This document shows, in pieces, positions 10,847 to 19,936 of a DNA stretch of 64,000 nt. Position 1 is the first letter of the stretch. Each line of letters starts with the position of its first letter. The translations under genes were made by a program, and so were the position numbers. Source of the DNA: Augochlora pura (Eukaryota > Arthropoda > Insecta > Hymenoptera > Halictidae); the NCBI RefSeq assembly GCF_028453695.1, contig NC_135777.1, positions 6,685,714 through 6,749,713 of the forward strand, given 5' to 3'. The notes beneath the pieces were generated by a model that was not told the DNA's origin, did no database searches, and saw only the letters and a list, made by a program, of their open reading frames with translations.

Positions 10847-11020
10847 AAAATTATAGTTGATGGTTGGATTCAAATTATAGGTGATAGTTCGATTTAAATT
10901 ATAGTTAATAGTTTGATTCAAATTATAGTTGATAGTTCGATTTAAATTATAGTTAATAGTTCGATTCAAACTATAGTTGATACTTCGATTTAAATTATAG
11001 TTAATAGTTCGATTTTAATT
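10847..11020. repeat. 23 bp minisatellite
   Basis: Seven to eight units of about 23 bp, alternating AATTATAGTTGATAGTTCGAT and AATTATAGTTAATAGTTCGAT variants, giving a 46 bp higher-order period. The repetitive Asn-Arg-Thr-Ile-Asn-Tyr frame on the minus strand is a consequence of the repeat and is not a gene. Confidence 0.9.
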
Positions 11021-11021
11021 A

Positions 11022-11100
11022 TTGGGTTGGCAAGAAAGTAATTTCGGTTTGCACCAGCAAATAGCGTTACATTTGTTTCGTTATTCTTTGCCAATGTTAG
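11022..11100. mobile_element. Mariner terminal inverted repeat (solo end)
   Basis: TTGGGTTGGCAAGAAAGTAA followed by TTTCGGTTT is a typical mariner terminal repeat, preceded by the TA target dinucleotide (11020-11021). No matching second end or transposase was found downstream. This is a truncated copy ending somewhere between about 11100 and 11200. Confidence 0.65.
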
Positions 11101-11209
11101 AATTTTTTTCTTCTGAGATTCGGTAGTCAATACCTCTAGCTTGCTTGAGGTTGCTTGGTTGCTTGGTTGCTACAGTAATCTTACCACTCGAGCGCTAAGA
11201 GTTTAAGGG

Positions 11210-11366
11210 TTAACCCTTTGCACTCGAAGCCATTTTAACTGTAAATTCGACATCATTTTTCTGATGTACAGTATTTCCATTCTAAGTAACGCAGTGAATT
11301 TTTTATATATACCAAATTAAATCTTGTGATTCGTACCAAAACATATATATTTAATAAACTAATATA
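11210..11366. mobile_element. CCCTTTGCACTCGA-family MITE, left part
   Basis: TTAACCCTTTGCACTCGAAG followed by CCATTTTAACTGTAAAT is the left end of the family. The right end was not found. From 11367 the sequence continues into a dispersed repeat shared with 32815-32950. Just upstream, CCACTCGAGCGCTAAGAG followed by TTTAAGGGTTAA looks like a decayed right end of another copy sharing the same TTAA. Confidence 0.5.
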
Positions 11367-11546
11367 TTCGAGCAAAATGAATTCGACTATGATTTTTCGA
11401 ATGCGAAAAAGAGTTCTAACGTCATCCCCTATAATAAATGTGAACTTTCGTGAGTTTTAAGTTAACTGCAGTTTCAAGTGAACTTTCTAGTTTTACTTTA
11501 ATTAATTAGATTGCTTTAATTGTGTGGGGATTGTAGTGTCTAATTG
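11367..11546. repeat. Dispersed repeat shared with 32815-32950
   Basis: Begins TTCGAGCAAAATGAATTCGA and ends with TAGTGTCTAATTG. The second copy at 32815 starts with the same bases directly after an N gap and is shorter by two small deletions. Its nature is unknown; it adjoins CCCTTTGCACTCG-family sequence at both sites. Confidence 0.65.
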
Positions 11547-11604
11547 TGGGCGATGAACGTGTTAACTGATAATTAGTAAATCGACAGACGCGCAAAAGGT
11601 GAAT

Positions 11605-12503
11605 TTAACACGTTAAATGCCACGGGGGTCACGGTGACCGGCACTGAACTTGGCAGTGACGCCATGGGGGCCACCGGTGACCGGCGCGCTCAGACTGATG
11701 AAAATACATATAATTTAAACAAATGACAATACTTATAATTTTTGTATTATTATCATCGTTGATGTAAGTGGTGCGAGGAAATGAACGCCTTATAAAACAT
11801 CTGAAAATAGTTTTATTTATACATGAAATATAGTTTTATTATGTGACATTATATGTAACGTTTCAGAGACGTCTAGAATACGTCTTGATTTATAACATAA
11901 AACGTTTTTAGGACGTTCATAGGACGTTCGAGACGTCTCAAAGGCGCCGTTAAAATCGCCATAACACTTCCATAAGGTGTTTTTTAGATTTCCAAATAAC
12001 GTTTCAGAGACGTCTAGAATACGTCTTGATTTATAACACAAAACGTTTTTAGGACGTTCGTAGGACGTTCATAGGACGCTCGAGACGTCTCAAAGATGCC
12101 GATGAAATCGCTATAACACTTCCATAACGTGTTTTCTAGATTTCTAAACAACGTTTCAAAGACGTCTAAAATATGTCTTGATTTGTAACACAAGACGTTT
12201 CTAGGACGTTCGAGACGTCTCAGAGACGCCCATAAATTCTGCATATCACTTCCATAATTTTCTAGATTTCTAAATAACGTCTCAGACACGTTTCAAATAC
12301 GTCTTGATTTGTAACACAAAACGTTTCTAAGACGTTCGTAGGACGTTCGAGACGTCTCAAAGACGTCGTTCTGCTATCAGAAAAGTTATGAAACATATGA
12401 TGAAAAGTTATGAAATGTGACAATATATGTATCGCATAATAGAAAATTCATCGTGGCGCCACGGACAATTCCTGTAAAATGGGCGCGGCATTCAACGTGT
12501 TAA
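11605..12503. mobile_element. TTAA-bounded MITE, CACGTTGAATGCCACG family, with inserted array
   Basis: The left end is TTAACACGTTAAATGCCACG followed by GGTCACGGTGACC. The right end is GCGGCATTCAACGTGTTAA. Compared with the uninterrupted 328 bp copy at 41927-42254, this copy contains about 545 bp of GACGTC-rich tandem repeat between the left and right halves. Both halves align with the intact copy, so the array entered after the element did, or the array grew inside it. Confidence 0.75.
11856..12400. repeat. GACGTC-rich tandem array 2
   Basis: Units begin with an AACGTTTCAGAGACGTCTAG-like word at 11857, 11999, 12149 and 12277, giving spacings of 142, 150 and 128 bp. Internal words AGGACGTTCATAGGACGTTC and GAGACGTCTCAAAGACG match array 1. 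It closes with CTGCTATCAGAAAAGTTATG, exactly as array 1 does. Because the unit lengths are not all multiples of three, the minus-strand frames are not maintained by coding selection. Confidence 0.8.
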
Positions 12504-13250
12504 TCGAACTACGTTTCCAATAAAAATAACGAAAGACTGTCGGCTAAGCACCTTTGATGGGAGACGCGTGAACGCGAGGACGAGCGTCGTCGAAACCGAC
12601 GGTGTTTCCAGAAAGACGGAAAGCGGAAAGTTCAGCGAACTCTCGCGGCAGTTTCGACGCGGTGACGAGAGGGGGGGTTCGTGCCGGCTTTGAAAAATAG
12701 CGCGCGGGAACCGGGCGTGCTCGCGGAGAGACGAGGCGAGCAGCGAACACAAAGCTCGTAGAGAAGGCAGAAGAGCGCGCGCGGACGAAGAGAGAGAGAG
12801 AGAGAGAGAGGGGGGCGAAGGCGGCGGAGGAAAACGCGGGTGGGAGCCGCGCGGACGCGTCGCAGGGACGTTACGGGGTTTAGAAATGACATGGAACGAC
12901 CGAGCATGCGGCGTGTATGACGGGAAAACAAGAGAAGCCAATAATTTCGGGCAATTTGGGGGCAGCCGGGCGAGACCCGCTCGCTCGCGGCCAAAGGAAC
13001 TCGCGTGACCGCTTGTCACGGCTCGGCACGACTCCGCGGAGCGAGCGTGCGACTGCCCACCGCGTCCGTCTAGCGTCCCGACGCGTCCAGACGCGTCCAG
13101 ACGCGCCCCGCTACGCCCGTGACTTTTCTCCCCCGGGACTTCGGTGCCCGCGAGGCGCGAGTCGGAAAACACGGCGCGTGTTCCGATATTTCGATAATGC
13201 AAAAGAGCATTGAACAACTAACAGACCGAGAAAGAAAATTCGCTCCGCGT
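12504..13250. other. GC-rich noncoding island
   Basis: CpG-rich with a (GA)n tract at 12789-12810 and a short CCAGACGCGT tandem near 13081-13107. A 241-residue minus-strand frame (12492-13217) is Ser/Arg/Pro-rich, includes the translated GA tract and has no domain. No gene is called. Confidence 0.4.
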
Positions 13251-14145
13251 ATTATAATAAAAATCGGGAGTGTTAGAATTAGTTAAATAACCAGGCAGTG
13301 GATTTTGGTATACACCGTTTGGTGTGACCGTTACGTACACGTTCTCTATACAAGAATGATCTTACATAGCTAAACAGAGTCGGTGGTCCCTAGAAGAGAA
13401 CATTCTGGAATTCTTAATATAGTAATTGTATTTCTACATAGGTGTCGACGTCGTTAACGTAATTAAGCACCTATCGTGTCCTACCATATCGACACATATC
13501 GTGTTTACAGTTCTAAGCCTAAACAGCTATTCAAACAGGGAGTTGAAATTCAAAGTAATAGTAATGTTACGGCGACTTGTCCGAATGTCGTCGTAATGTG
13601 GTATTGCTCTGTGGTGAACACCCTTTAGAGAGAATAGCTGAAGACAGGGGGTTTTTTCTTTTTTTTTCTTAGAGGTTTTACGTCGCATCAGCTGCAAGGC
13701 TATTAGCGACCTTCTATTTAAATAGACCTTATATTTTGTTTATAAAGCCTGTATCTCTCAGAAATTTTAATAGGTCCTTGATTTTGTTGCTGTTTATGTT
13801 ATCCTTGAGCAGTGGTTTTAGTTTGTGTTTGGTGCGCATATAATTGTATTTTCGGCAGTTTAAGACAGGGATTGCCACGAATCTGTTGTGTCAATAGACA
13901 GTCAACAGTCGAGACCGGACCGTCAAGCGATTCGTAACGACACGTTGTATCTATATTGTATATTGTACATAAACGAGTTGTAAATACAATGCCGCGACGC
14001 GAGGCGCGTAACACGTGTAGTGAAATTCGCAACAGTATTAATAATGTAAAGTTAAAGTAATAGCAAGAATTTGGGGGACGTCTATGTGTTGTTTTTAGGT
14101 CAGTGAGATTAACCCTTCGGCGACTCTAAATCGCCGCTGCGAATG
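13251..14145. repeat. Long copy of a locally duplicated segment
   Basis: Three blocks recur in order and contiguously just downstream: ATTATAATAAAAATCGGGAG (13251), GGAGTTGAAATTCAAAGTAA (13541) and TATTAATAATGTAAAGTTAAAG (about 14035) through to TAAATCGCCGCTGCGAATG (14145). The downstream version (14253-14412) lacks the sequence between the blocks, so one copy has gained or lost about 270 and 465 bp. The block near 14109 contains the TTAACCCTTCGGCGACTC end of a TTAA element. Confidence 0.55.
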
Positions 14146-14255
14146 TAGGCACCCGAGTCAGCTTCAAGCACCCTGTCTTTAAAGAATGATAGGACAATGA
14201 TATCACCAAAATACAAGCTTGAAAAATAATAGGACAATGAAAGTAGCCTAAGGTA
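14146..14255. repeat. Dispersed foldback-like repeat, copy 2
   Basis: The first part (14146-14213) is the inverse complement of 9174-9246. The second part (14203-14255) matches 9309-9362 in direct orientation. It lies exactly between the long and short copies of the local duplication, so it may be linked to the rearrangement. Confidence 0.5.
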
Positions 14256-14365
14256 TTATAATAAAAATCGGGAGTTGACATTCAAAGTAATAGTATTAAT
14301 AATATAAAGTTAAAGTAATAGCAAGAATTTAGGGACGTCTATGTGTTGTTTTTAGGTCAGCGAAA

Positions 14366-14612
14366 TTAACCCTTCGCGATCGAATGGCGACTATAAATCG
14401 CCGCTGCGAATGATCACGCCACGTTCCAAGATAATTTTTATCAAATTTACTTGTATGCAGAAAATTGTCAAGAATTGTTAACTGTTGCTCGTGTCACGAA
14501 AATCGGTTCCATAATATATAAAATGCTCCGGGTTGTATCAAATGAAAATATTATAAGTGTGAAAAGATATTTTGGATATCCAGTTAAAATGGCTCCGACC
14601 GCAAATGGTTAA
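14366..14612. mobile_element. TTAA-bounded MITE, CCCTTCGCGATCG subfamily
   Basis: The left end is TTAACCCTTCGCGATCGAAT. The right end is AAAATGGCTCCGACCGCAAATGG followed by TTAA. The interior (GATCACGCCACGTTCCAAGAT; AATGCTCCGGGTTGTATCAA) matches the elements at 21502-21713 and 24219-24658, defining a subfamily. It is 247 bp and noncoding. Confidence 0.7.
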
Positions 14613-14636
14613 TAAGGATACCTGCATATTTATTTC

Positions 14637-14685
14637 AAAACATATTCCCCCGGGCATACAAAGGTTACCCGGGAAAATATGTTTT
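14637..14685. repeat. Hairpin flanked by TTAATAAGGATAC repeats
   Basis: 18-nt arms (14637-14654 and 14668-14685) match at 16 of 18 positions around a 13-nt loop. The arms carry AAAACATATT and CCCGGG. TTAATAAGGATAC occurs at 14609 and 14704, with a near copy at 14684, so direct repeats flank the hairpin. It may be a small foldback insertion or a structured RNA; neither is proven. Confidence 0.5.
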
Positions 14686-14799
14686 AATAAGGATACTAAC
14701 TAATGTTAATAAGGATACTAAATACGTCGAGCGAAGAAAATTGATTTCTTAAGTAGACTGATTTTTATGCATTCTATGATACAGAAGTCGATACCTTTT

Positions 14800-15010
14800 A
14801 ATTTATCAAAATGATCTAGTGACTCTATTGCAATCTAATCTATTTTGAAGTAGACACTTTCAGCTTTCATTTCAGCTAAATTACATTAAAATACCTCTAT
14901 GGGAATACCTTTATGTATTTGATAATTTATATGAATTTTCGCCTTTGAACCCCACGATGTCGGAATTTTACAAAACGATCTTACATTGCCTTAATGTCGA
15001 CACTTTTAAC
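14800..15010. repeat. Diverged monomer of the 197 bp satellite
   Basis: Contains GTAGACACTTTCAGCTTTCATTT followed by AGCTAA and ATTGCAATCTAATCTATTTTGA, matching the tandem units at 15382-15945 with many changes. Another diverged copy lies at 49383-49570 and 49870-49910. Confidence 0.55.
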
Positions 15011-15022
15011 TTCCGTTTAAGC

Positions 15023-15352
15023 TTAACCCTTCGGCTACGGCAGACTTTGGCATACACCGGCCTACGGTACGACACGAATTAAGTCGCGACGTCCGCTGGG
15101 TACGGTGAAGTTTTTCGTTTCTCTGAAGAAGAATATTAAAATATTCAAAATACTGAATTCTATTACATTAAAACAATATTAGTCGAAGTGAACATTAATT
15201 TTAAGCTTTTTCTACAATATTTCATCATCAAATTGAATAATGAACGGGCGAAACAGGCGATATTTGATCTGGACGCCTTTATGGCGTCTACAGTAATGGA
15301 ATGACAACGTGTTTCGGACGCCAATAGGCGCCGACAGTAGTCAAAGGGTTAA
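15023..15352. mobile_element. TTAA-bounded MITE, CCCTTCGGCTACGG end
   Basis: The left end is TTAACCCTTCGGCTACGGCA and the right end is GACAGTAGTCAAAGGGTTAA. The terminal match is short (TTAACCCTT). GACGCCTTTATGGCGTC (about 15271-15287) is a subterminal inverted pair. Boundaries at exact TTAA sites support the call despite the weak terminal repeat. Confidence 0.55.
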
Positions 15353-15381
15353 TTGAATAAGATAAACATATCTTAAAATTC

Positions 15382-15945
15382 GTCAGAGGTGGATTATTTT
15401 TAATTTTTCAAGATGTTCCCACCATTCTCCTACAATATAATCTACCCTACCTTAAAATAGACACTTTCAGCTTTCATTTAAGCTAATTCTCATGAAAATA
15501 CCGTCACGATAACATAGCCCATAATTTAAATAAACCAACGCTCCAAGTTCACGTAATTTTCCTCGTTTTCTCCTAGGTGTCAGAGGTGGATTATTTTTAA
15601 TTTTTCAAGACGTTCGCACCATTCTGCTACAATATAATCTACCCTACCTTAAAATAGACACTTTCAGTTTTCATTTAAGCTAATTTTCATAAAAATACCG
15701 TCACGATAACATAGCCCATAATTTAAATAAACCATCGCTCCAAGTTCACGTAATTTTCCTAATTTTCTCCTAGGTGTCAGAGGTGGATTATTTTTAATTT
15801 TTCAAGATGATTCCACCATTCTGCTACAATATAATCTACGCTACCTTAAAATAGACACTTTCAGCTTTCATTTAAGCTAATTCTCATAAAAATACCGTCA
15901 CGATACGGTAGCCCATAATTCAGCTGACCAATCGCTTTGAATTCG
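15382..15945. repeat. 197 bp tandem satellite (three units)
   Basis: Units begin GTCAGAGGTGGATTATTTTT at 15382, 15579 and 15776, an exact 197 bp period, and the third unit ends near 15945. Each includes CTACAATATAATCTACCCTA, TAGACACTTTCAGCTTTCAT and AAAATACCGTCACGATA. The units are nearly identical, implying recent amplification or homogenisation. No open frame of note. Confidence 0.9.
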
Positions 15946-16723
15946 TGCGAAGATGGTCATTTCACATATCTGACACATCGATGTTGCACAATTAACATAA
16001 CCGCATCAAATTCCGCGGTCTGCTCTCGCAGATAAGATCCGGGCGCCGCAAAGTGAACATTGCCGGGTAAGAAGGCATGCGCGATCGACCAAATCGGACG
16101 CGGTAAGCCGAAAGAGGACCGGTGGAGAAGACCGCCATGACCGAAAGAAAGAGGATCCCGCCGACAGCGGGACCGGCCAAGATGAAAACATAAAATGATT
16201 TTCGCCCGGCGGTCATTAATTGTCGCGGTTCTCGAACACTTGGCGGCTCGGCCGAGCCCCGGTTTTTGTCGTTTAACCAGCCTCTCGGCCGCGTCTCGCC
16301 TCGCCTCGCCACGCCGCGAAGTAGACGGCCATCTTTGCGAAACGGCCACCGGCCCGATGGAACACAATGGACGATCCAGGCCGGTGCACCGTTGCATCCA
16401 CACGTATACATGTGCACGCGCGCCCGGCGTAGAGGTGTGCGCGTGTACGTGTGCATCACGAACGCGGCGTACCACGCTCGCTCTCTCCGGTGCAGTCTAA
16501 TTGATGCTGAGAGAGCGGCCCACACGCACCGAGTCAATCTTCCTTCGACGGACGTTTTGCCGCCTCTTTTCCGCCCTCCCCCTCCGGACCCCCCTTTGCC
16601 CCCTCTCAGGCGGCATCGGGTGCCCCGTCGAGCCGATTCTCCCCGCCCCGCGGCGCGTAACGCAGAAAACTGAAATCACCTGAAACGTCGTTCCCCGTCA
16701 CGAAAATATTCCGAACGAAGACG
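15946..16723. other. GC-rich noncoding island
   Basis: CpG-rich. Frames of 172 and 181 residues on the minus strand and 101-135 residues on the plus strand overlap one another. No domain or splice-like boundary stood out and no gene is called. Confidence 0.4.
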
Positions 16724-16975
16724 TTAACCCTTTGCTGCACTCGAAGCCGTTTCAACTGCAAATCTAAAATCATTTTTCTGGCTTTCATTGTTTCTGTTTT
16801 ATATAGCAATATTTATTTTACGCAGATGACAATTTAGTCTTGCGGCTCATGCAACGGTTATATCTTTAACAATATTTAAATCTAAGCTTCGGCGATGTCT
16901 ATTTAAAAATAATTTTTGAACGTGCTACAATTTTCAATGGCGCCGCAGAGTCGCCGCTCGAGTGCAAAGGGTTAA
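16724..16975. mobile_element. TTAA-bounded MITE, CCCTTTGCACTCGA family, copy 3
   Basis: The left end is TTAACCCTTTGCTGCACTCG followed by AAGCCGTTTCAACTG. The right end is GTCGCCGCTCGAGTGCAAAG followed by GGTTAA. It is 252 bp. Orientation is opposite to copies 1 and 2: the AAGCC end is on the left. Confidence 0.8.
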
Positions 16976-17957
16976 AACGTCGCGCCCCGCGCGAAATCTC
17001 CGCCGAAAAATTCGCCGCCCCGCGTGGCCGGTGAAACGAAATTTCGTGAATTTTCATGTTTCGCTACGATTCTTTTTTCAATAGAAATACCGCAGCGATT
17101 TTTTATAGAAATTATCTGCGAGATAGCGTAGCGGCCCCTTTTTCCTTTGAAGATATTCGGAATTCGCGCGAACCTGGCAAATGTTTGTCAGGCTGGATTA
17201 CACCGCGGTGGAGACGATTAAAAATTACCCGCTCGATTTTTGCTGTGTAGAGATGAGCAGAAGTAAATTACCTTTTCGAATGAAACACGTTTCACAGGAG
17301 TATCATATTTGCTTGATGGTGTATTTGCAAGTATTTATATCCGTTGAAACGCGTGCGCCTTAAAATGTAATCTAGACGCGCGAAAGTGTTCGAACGACGA
17401 GGAAAATACGTGATAGAGTCGCTCCGAATTTATTCGAGTCTAAATCGCTTCAACGATGAATATGCCCGCTAAACAATTTCTTGGCGAACGATATTAACCC
17501 TTGCTTGCGTCGCGATCGTTCTAAAAATGGCGTGGAAACGATATTTCATTTAATTTGTTAATTGGCTATTTAAGACGTCCATAAGAGTCTTCTAGACGTC
17601 TAAAGGACATTTTGGCATTAAATTTAATTTATTGAGTAAATTTAGGTTAAATAATTTTGATTGAATTATTTTTAGGTTTATTTGATTTTAAATCGAAAAT
17701 TTTATTTAAGTTTAATCTTTAATTGAATTTTGTAATGAAAATTTTGTCTGTAACGCGAGACGCTTCTAAGACGTTTCTAGAACATTTTTTTAGTATAATG
17801 AAGACGCCCCAAATGTCTCTCGTCGAGCATCTCTAAGCCATCTTTAAAACGTTTTTAAGACGTTTTTAAGACGTCCACGTGTGTCTGAGTGTACGCATCG
17901 ATGCGCACAGTGGAGTTAAATCGAATCCAGTCACTCCGTCATGATTACATAAAATCC
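16976..17957. other. Noncoding with a degenerate GACGTC segment
   Basis: No supported gene. From 17570 to 17880 GACGTC-type words (AAGACGTCCATAAGAGTCTT, TAGACGTCTAAAGGAC, AAGACGTTTTTAAGACGTCC) mark a third, decayed relative of the arrays at 7480 and 11856. It is interrupted by about 150 bp of AT-rich sequence. Confidence 0.45.
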
Positions 17958-18118
17958 TTAACCCTTTCGGTTCGAGTGCCGGATATATCCGGCGTCCACG
18001 CGACGACCGCTGTAGACGAGCGCCGGATATATCCGGCGCACGTGCGACGACCGGTATAAACAACAGAATTTTATAGAAATAAATCTTAATATTTTATATA
18101 AGTACCTCTGAATATCTC

Positions 18119-18433
18119 TTAACACGTTGAATGCCACGCCAATTTTACCGGGATTGTCCGTGGCGCCACGATGAAATTTCCATTTAGCGATACATATAAT
18201 GTTGAAATATTATATACAATAGATAAATGTTTCTAAAATGTTTTATACTGCATCGATTTCTTCGCACCACTACATCAACGATGATAATAATAAAAAAATT
18301 ATAAGTATTGTCATTTGTTTAAATTATATATATTTTCATCAATCTGAGCGCGCCGGTCACCGGTGGCCCCCATGGCGTGACTGCCAAGTTCAGTGCCGGT
18401 CACCGGTGACCCCCGTGGCATTCAACGTGTCAA
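18119..18433 (-). mobile_element. TTAA-bounded MITE, CACGTTGAATGCCACG family
   Basis: The left end is TTAACACGTTGAATGCCACG. The right end is CCCGTGGCATTCAACGTGTC followed by AA, where the right TTAA has become TCAA. GGTCACCGGTGACC lies inside the right end and GTGGCGCCAC inside the left. It is 315 bp, in inverted orientation relative to 41927-42254. Confidence 0.8.
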
Positions 18434-18487
18434 GTTACAAGCAACACTTCTCTTCAAAAATGTCGTTTTATTAAGCACAGTTTTTCT

Positions 18488-18623
18488 TTAACCCTTAATA
18501 ACCTAGAGTTTCAATTTTGATACCAATCTTTTAAACCGAATGTTCACATTACTATTAGTTTTTTTTATAGGTTGGCTGTACGTATTTTACTGTTGTATAA
18601 TATTCTTTCCAACGAAATTAAAA
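18488..18623 (+). mobile_element. TTAA element CCCTTAATAACC, 5' part cut by gap
   Basis: Starts TTAACCCTTAATAACCTAGA and is nearly identical to the first 130 bp of the complete element at 39292-39826. It then runs into the N gap. Upstream flank ...CAGTTTTTCTTTAA is repeated after the gap at about 18895-18908 without the element. Confidence 0.8.
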
Positions 18624-18723
18624 NNNNNNNNNNNNNNNNNNNNNNNNNNNNNNNNNNNNNNNNNNNNNNNNNNNNNNNNNNNNNNNNNNNNNNNNNNNNN
18701 NNNNNNNNNNNNNNNNNNNNNNN
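18624..18723. other. Assembly gap (100 N)
   Basis: Exactly 100 N. Sequence 18724-18908 after the gap repeats 18292-18491 before it with a few substitutions, so the gap joins two versions of one segment. Confidence 0.95.
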
Positions 18724-18908
18724 AAAAAAATTATAAGTATTGTCATTTGTTTAAATTATATATATTTTCATCAATCTGAGCGCGCCGGTCACCGGTGACC
18801 CCCACGGCGTCACTGCCAAGTTCAGTGCCGGTCACCGGTGACCCCCGTGGCATTCAACGTGTCAAGTTACAAGCAACACTTTTCTTCAAAAATGTCGTTT
18901 TATTCAGC
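18724..18908 (-). repeat. Second copy of 18292-18491, lacking the insertion
   Basis: Contains the right half of a CACGTTGAATGCC element and its right flank up to TTTTTCTTTAA. Here the flank continues CGTTTAGG instead of into the CCCTTAATAACC element. It therefore shows the apparently empty TTAA target. It is either a tandem duplicate older than the insertion or the other haplotype misplaced by the assembler. Confidence 0.7.
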
Positions 18909-19051
18909 ACAGTTTTTCTTTAACGTTTAGGAAATATTTTAAATATTTTCTTATAAAGGAGGACTCGTCATATGCGGCGGCAATTTTCGGCGCGGGGCCT
19001 CGCACAGCGAGAGTGTCATGGCGGACAGAGTGCTCGTACCGAAAGGGTTAA

Positions 19052-19936
19052 TCCAATCACGAGAGAGAGAGGCCCGTATCGCGTACTATAATATAAGCAG
19101 CAGTTGTGCGTAGGCCGCGACGCGTCGAAGTCTCGGGCTTTTTGGAAAATTGCTGGTCCAGCGAGCACGGGCTATAGCATCGCGCCGGAGCCGCGTACGG
19201 TCCGCGATTAACGTCCCGCATCGATCACCGGGGGGCGAAAAACGTGCGCGAGAGGCGTGTCACGGTGTTGCGCGCTCGCTATGAATAATAGAGCGTGTCG
19301 TTATTTAAATCGGCTTCGGCGAGCATCGCGCGCCGTTAATAAGAAACGGAGGCGCGCGAGCGGCGCGAATCCGCGGGCCGCGCGACGTGTAAATTGCGAA
19401 TATCTCCGCGCCGGCTGGATGCTGATGATAATATGAGACGACCGCGAGATAATCGAACACGCGACGCAGCTGACGCGGACGAATAAATTAGCGGTCCGCG
19501 GAGTAAATCGTCGCCGCCGTCGCTGATACCGGGAACAGGTTCGGAGATCCAGCCCCGATCCTCCATTTTGTTCGTCTCCGCCCTGGTTCCGTGGTTCCAA
19601 TTTTCGGCCATCGGGCCACGGAGCGGTCAACGCGTTTCAGTGCCACGCGATTCAGATACCAGCGACGCTAATTTCTAACCAGTGGCGCTAATTTTTTGAA
19701 AATTCATCTTTTGAAATCAGTAATAAATAATTATGGATGTTCTGTTCTTTAAAATTGCATAAAATTCTAATCCTTCGTTATTAATATATAAGCATTCTAG
19801 TCAAATCAGGCACGGAATAAACATTAATGTTCTGTCCCGTCGAAGAAATTGTATTAATTGAAAAATTCCTTTATTTGGAAAAAACAAATTAATTGAATAA
19901 TCGCAGCGACTGTGGAGAAAATGGTACAGCAAGGGG
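19052..19936. other. Noncoding, GC-rich then AT-rich
   Basis: No supported gene. 19100-19640 is CpG-rich with overlapping minus-strand frames of 91-109 residues lacking domains. CAGCAAGGGGTTAA at 19927-19940 is the right end of a CCCCTTGC-type TTAA element whose left end I could not place. Confidence 0.4.

Larger units (their letters stand above)
17958..19051. mobile_element. Composite TTAA element, CCCTTTCGGTTCGAG ends
   Basis: The left end is TTAACCCTTTCGGTTCGAGT. The right end inverted is TTAACCCTTTCGGTACGAGC, an 18/20 match. Inside the left end are two perfect palindromes, GCCGGATATATCCGGC (17978-17993) and GCGCCGGATATATCCGGCGC (18020-18039). Nested inside are a complete CACGTTGAATGCC element (18119-18433), the start of a CCCTTAATAACC element (18488), a 100 N gap and a second copy of part of the CACGTTGAATGCC element. 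The 1.1 kb span is therefore not its original size. Confidence 0.65.

Noticed and set aside
10745..10969. Asn-Arg-Thr-Ile-Asn-Tyr repeat protein
   Set aside because: Pure translation of a 23 bp minisatellite with no conserved start or flanking coding sequence.
11817..12289. Repetitive minus-strand peptide (SETLFRNLENTLWKCY units)
   Set aside because: It is the translation of the GACGTC array. Unit lengths of 142, 150 and 128 bp do not preserve frame.
12492..13217. 241-residue minus-strand open frame
   Set aside because: Contains the translation of a GA microsatellite and is Arg/Ser/Pro-rich throughout. Its 3' end starts in TTAA-element sequence.
19085..19120. TATAATATAAG as a core promoter
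   Set aside because: No downstream gene or convincing initiator. Such words are frequent by chance at AT-rich edges.
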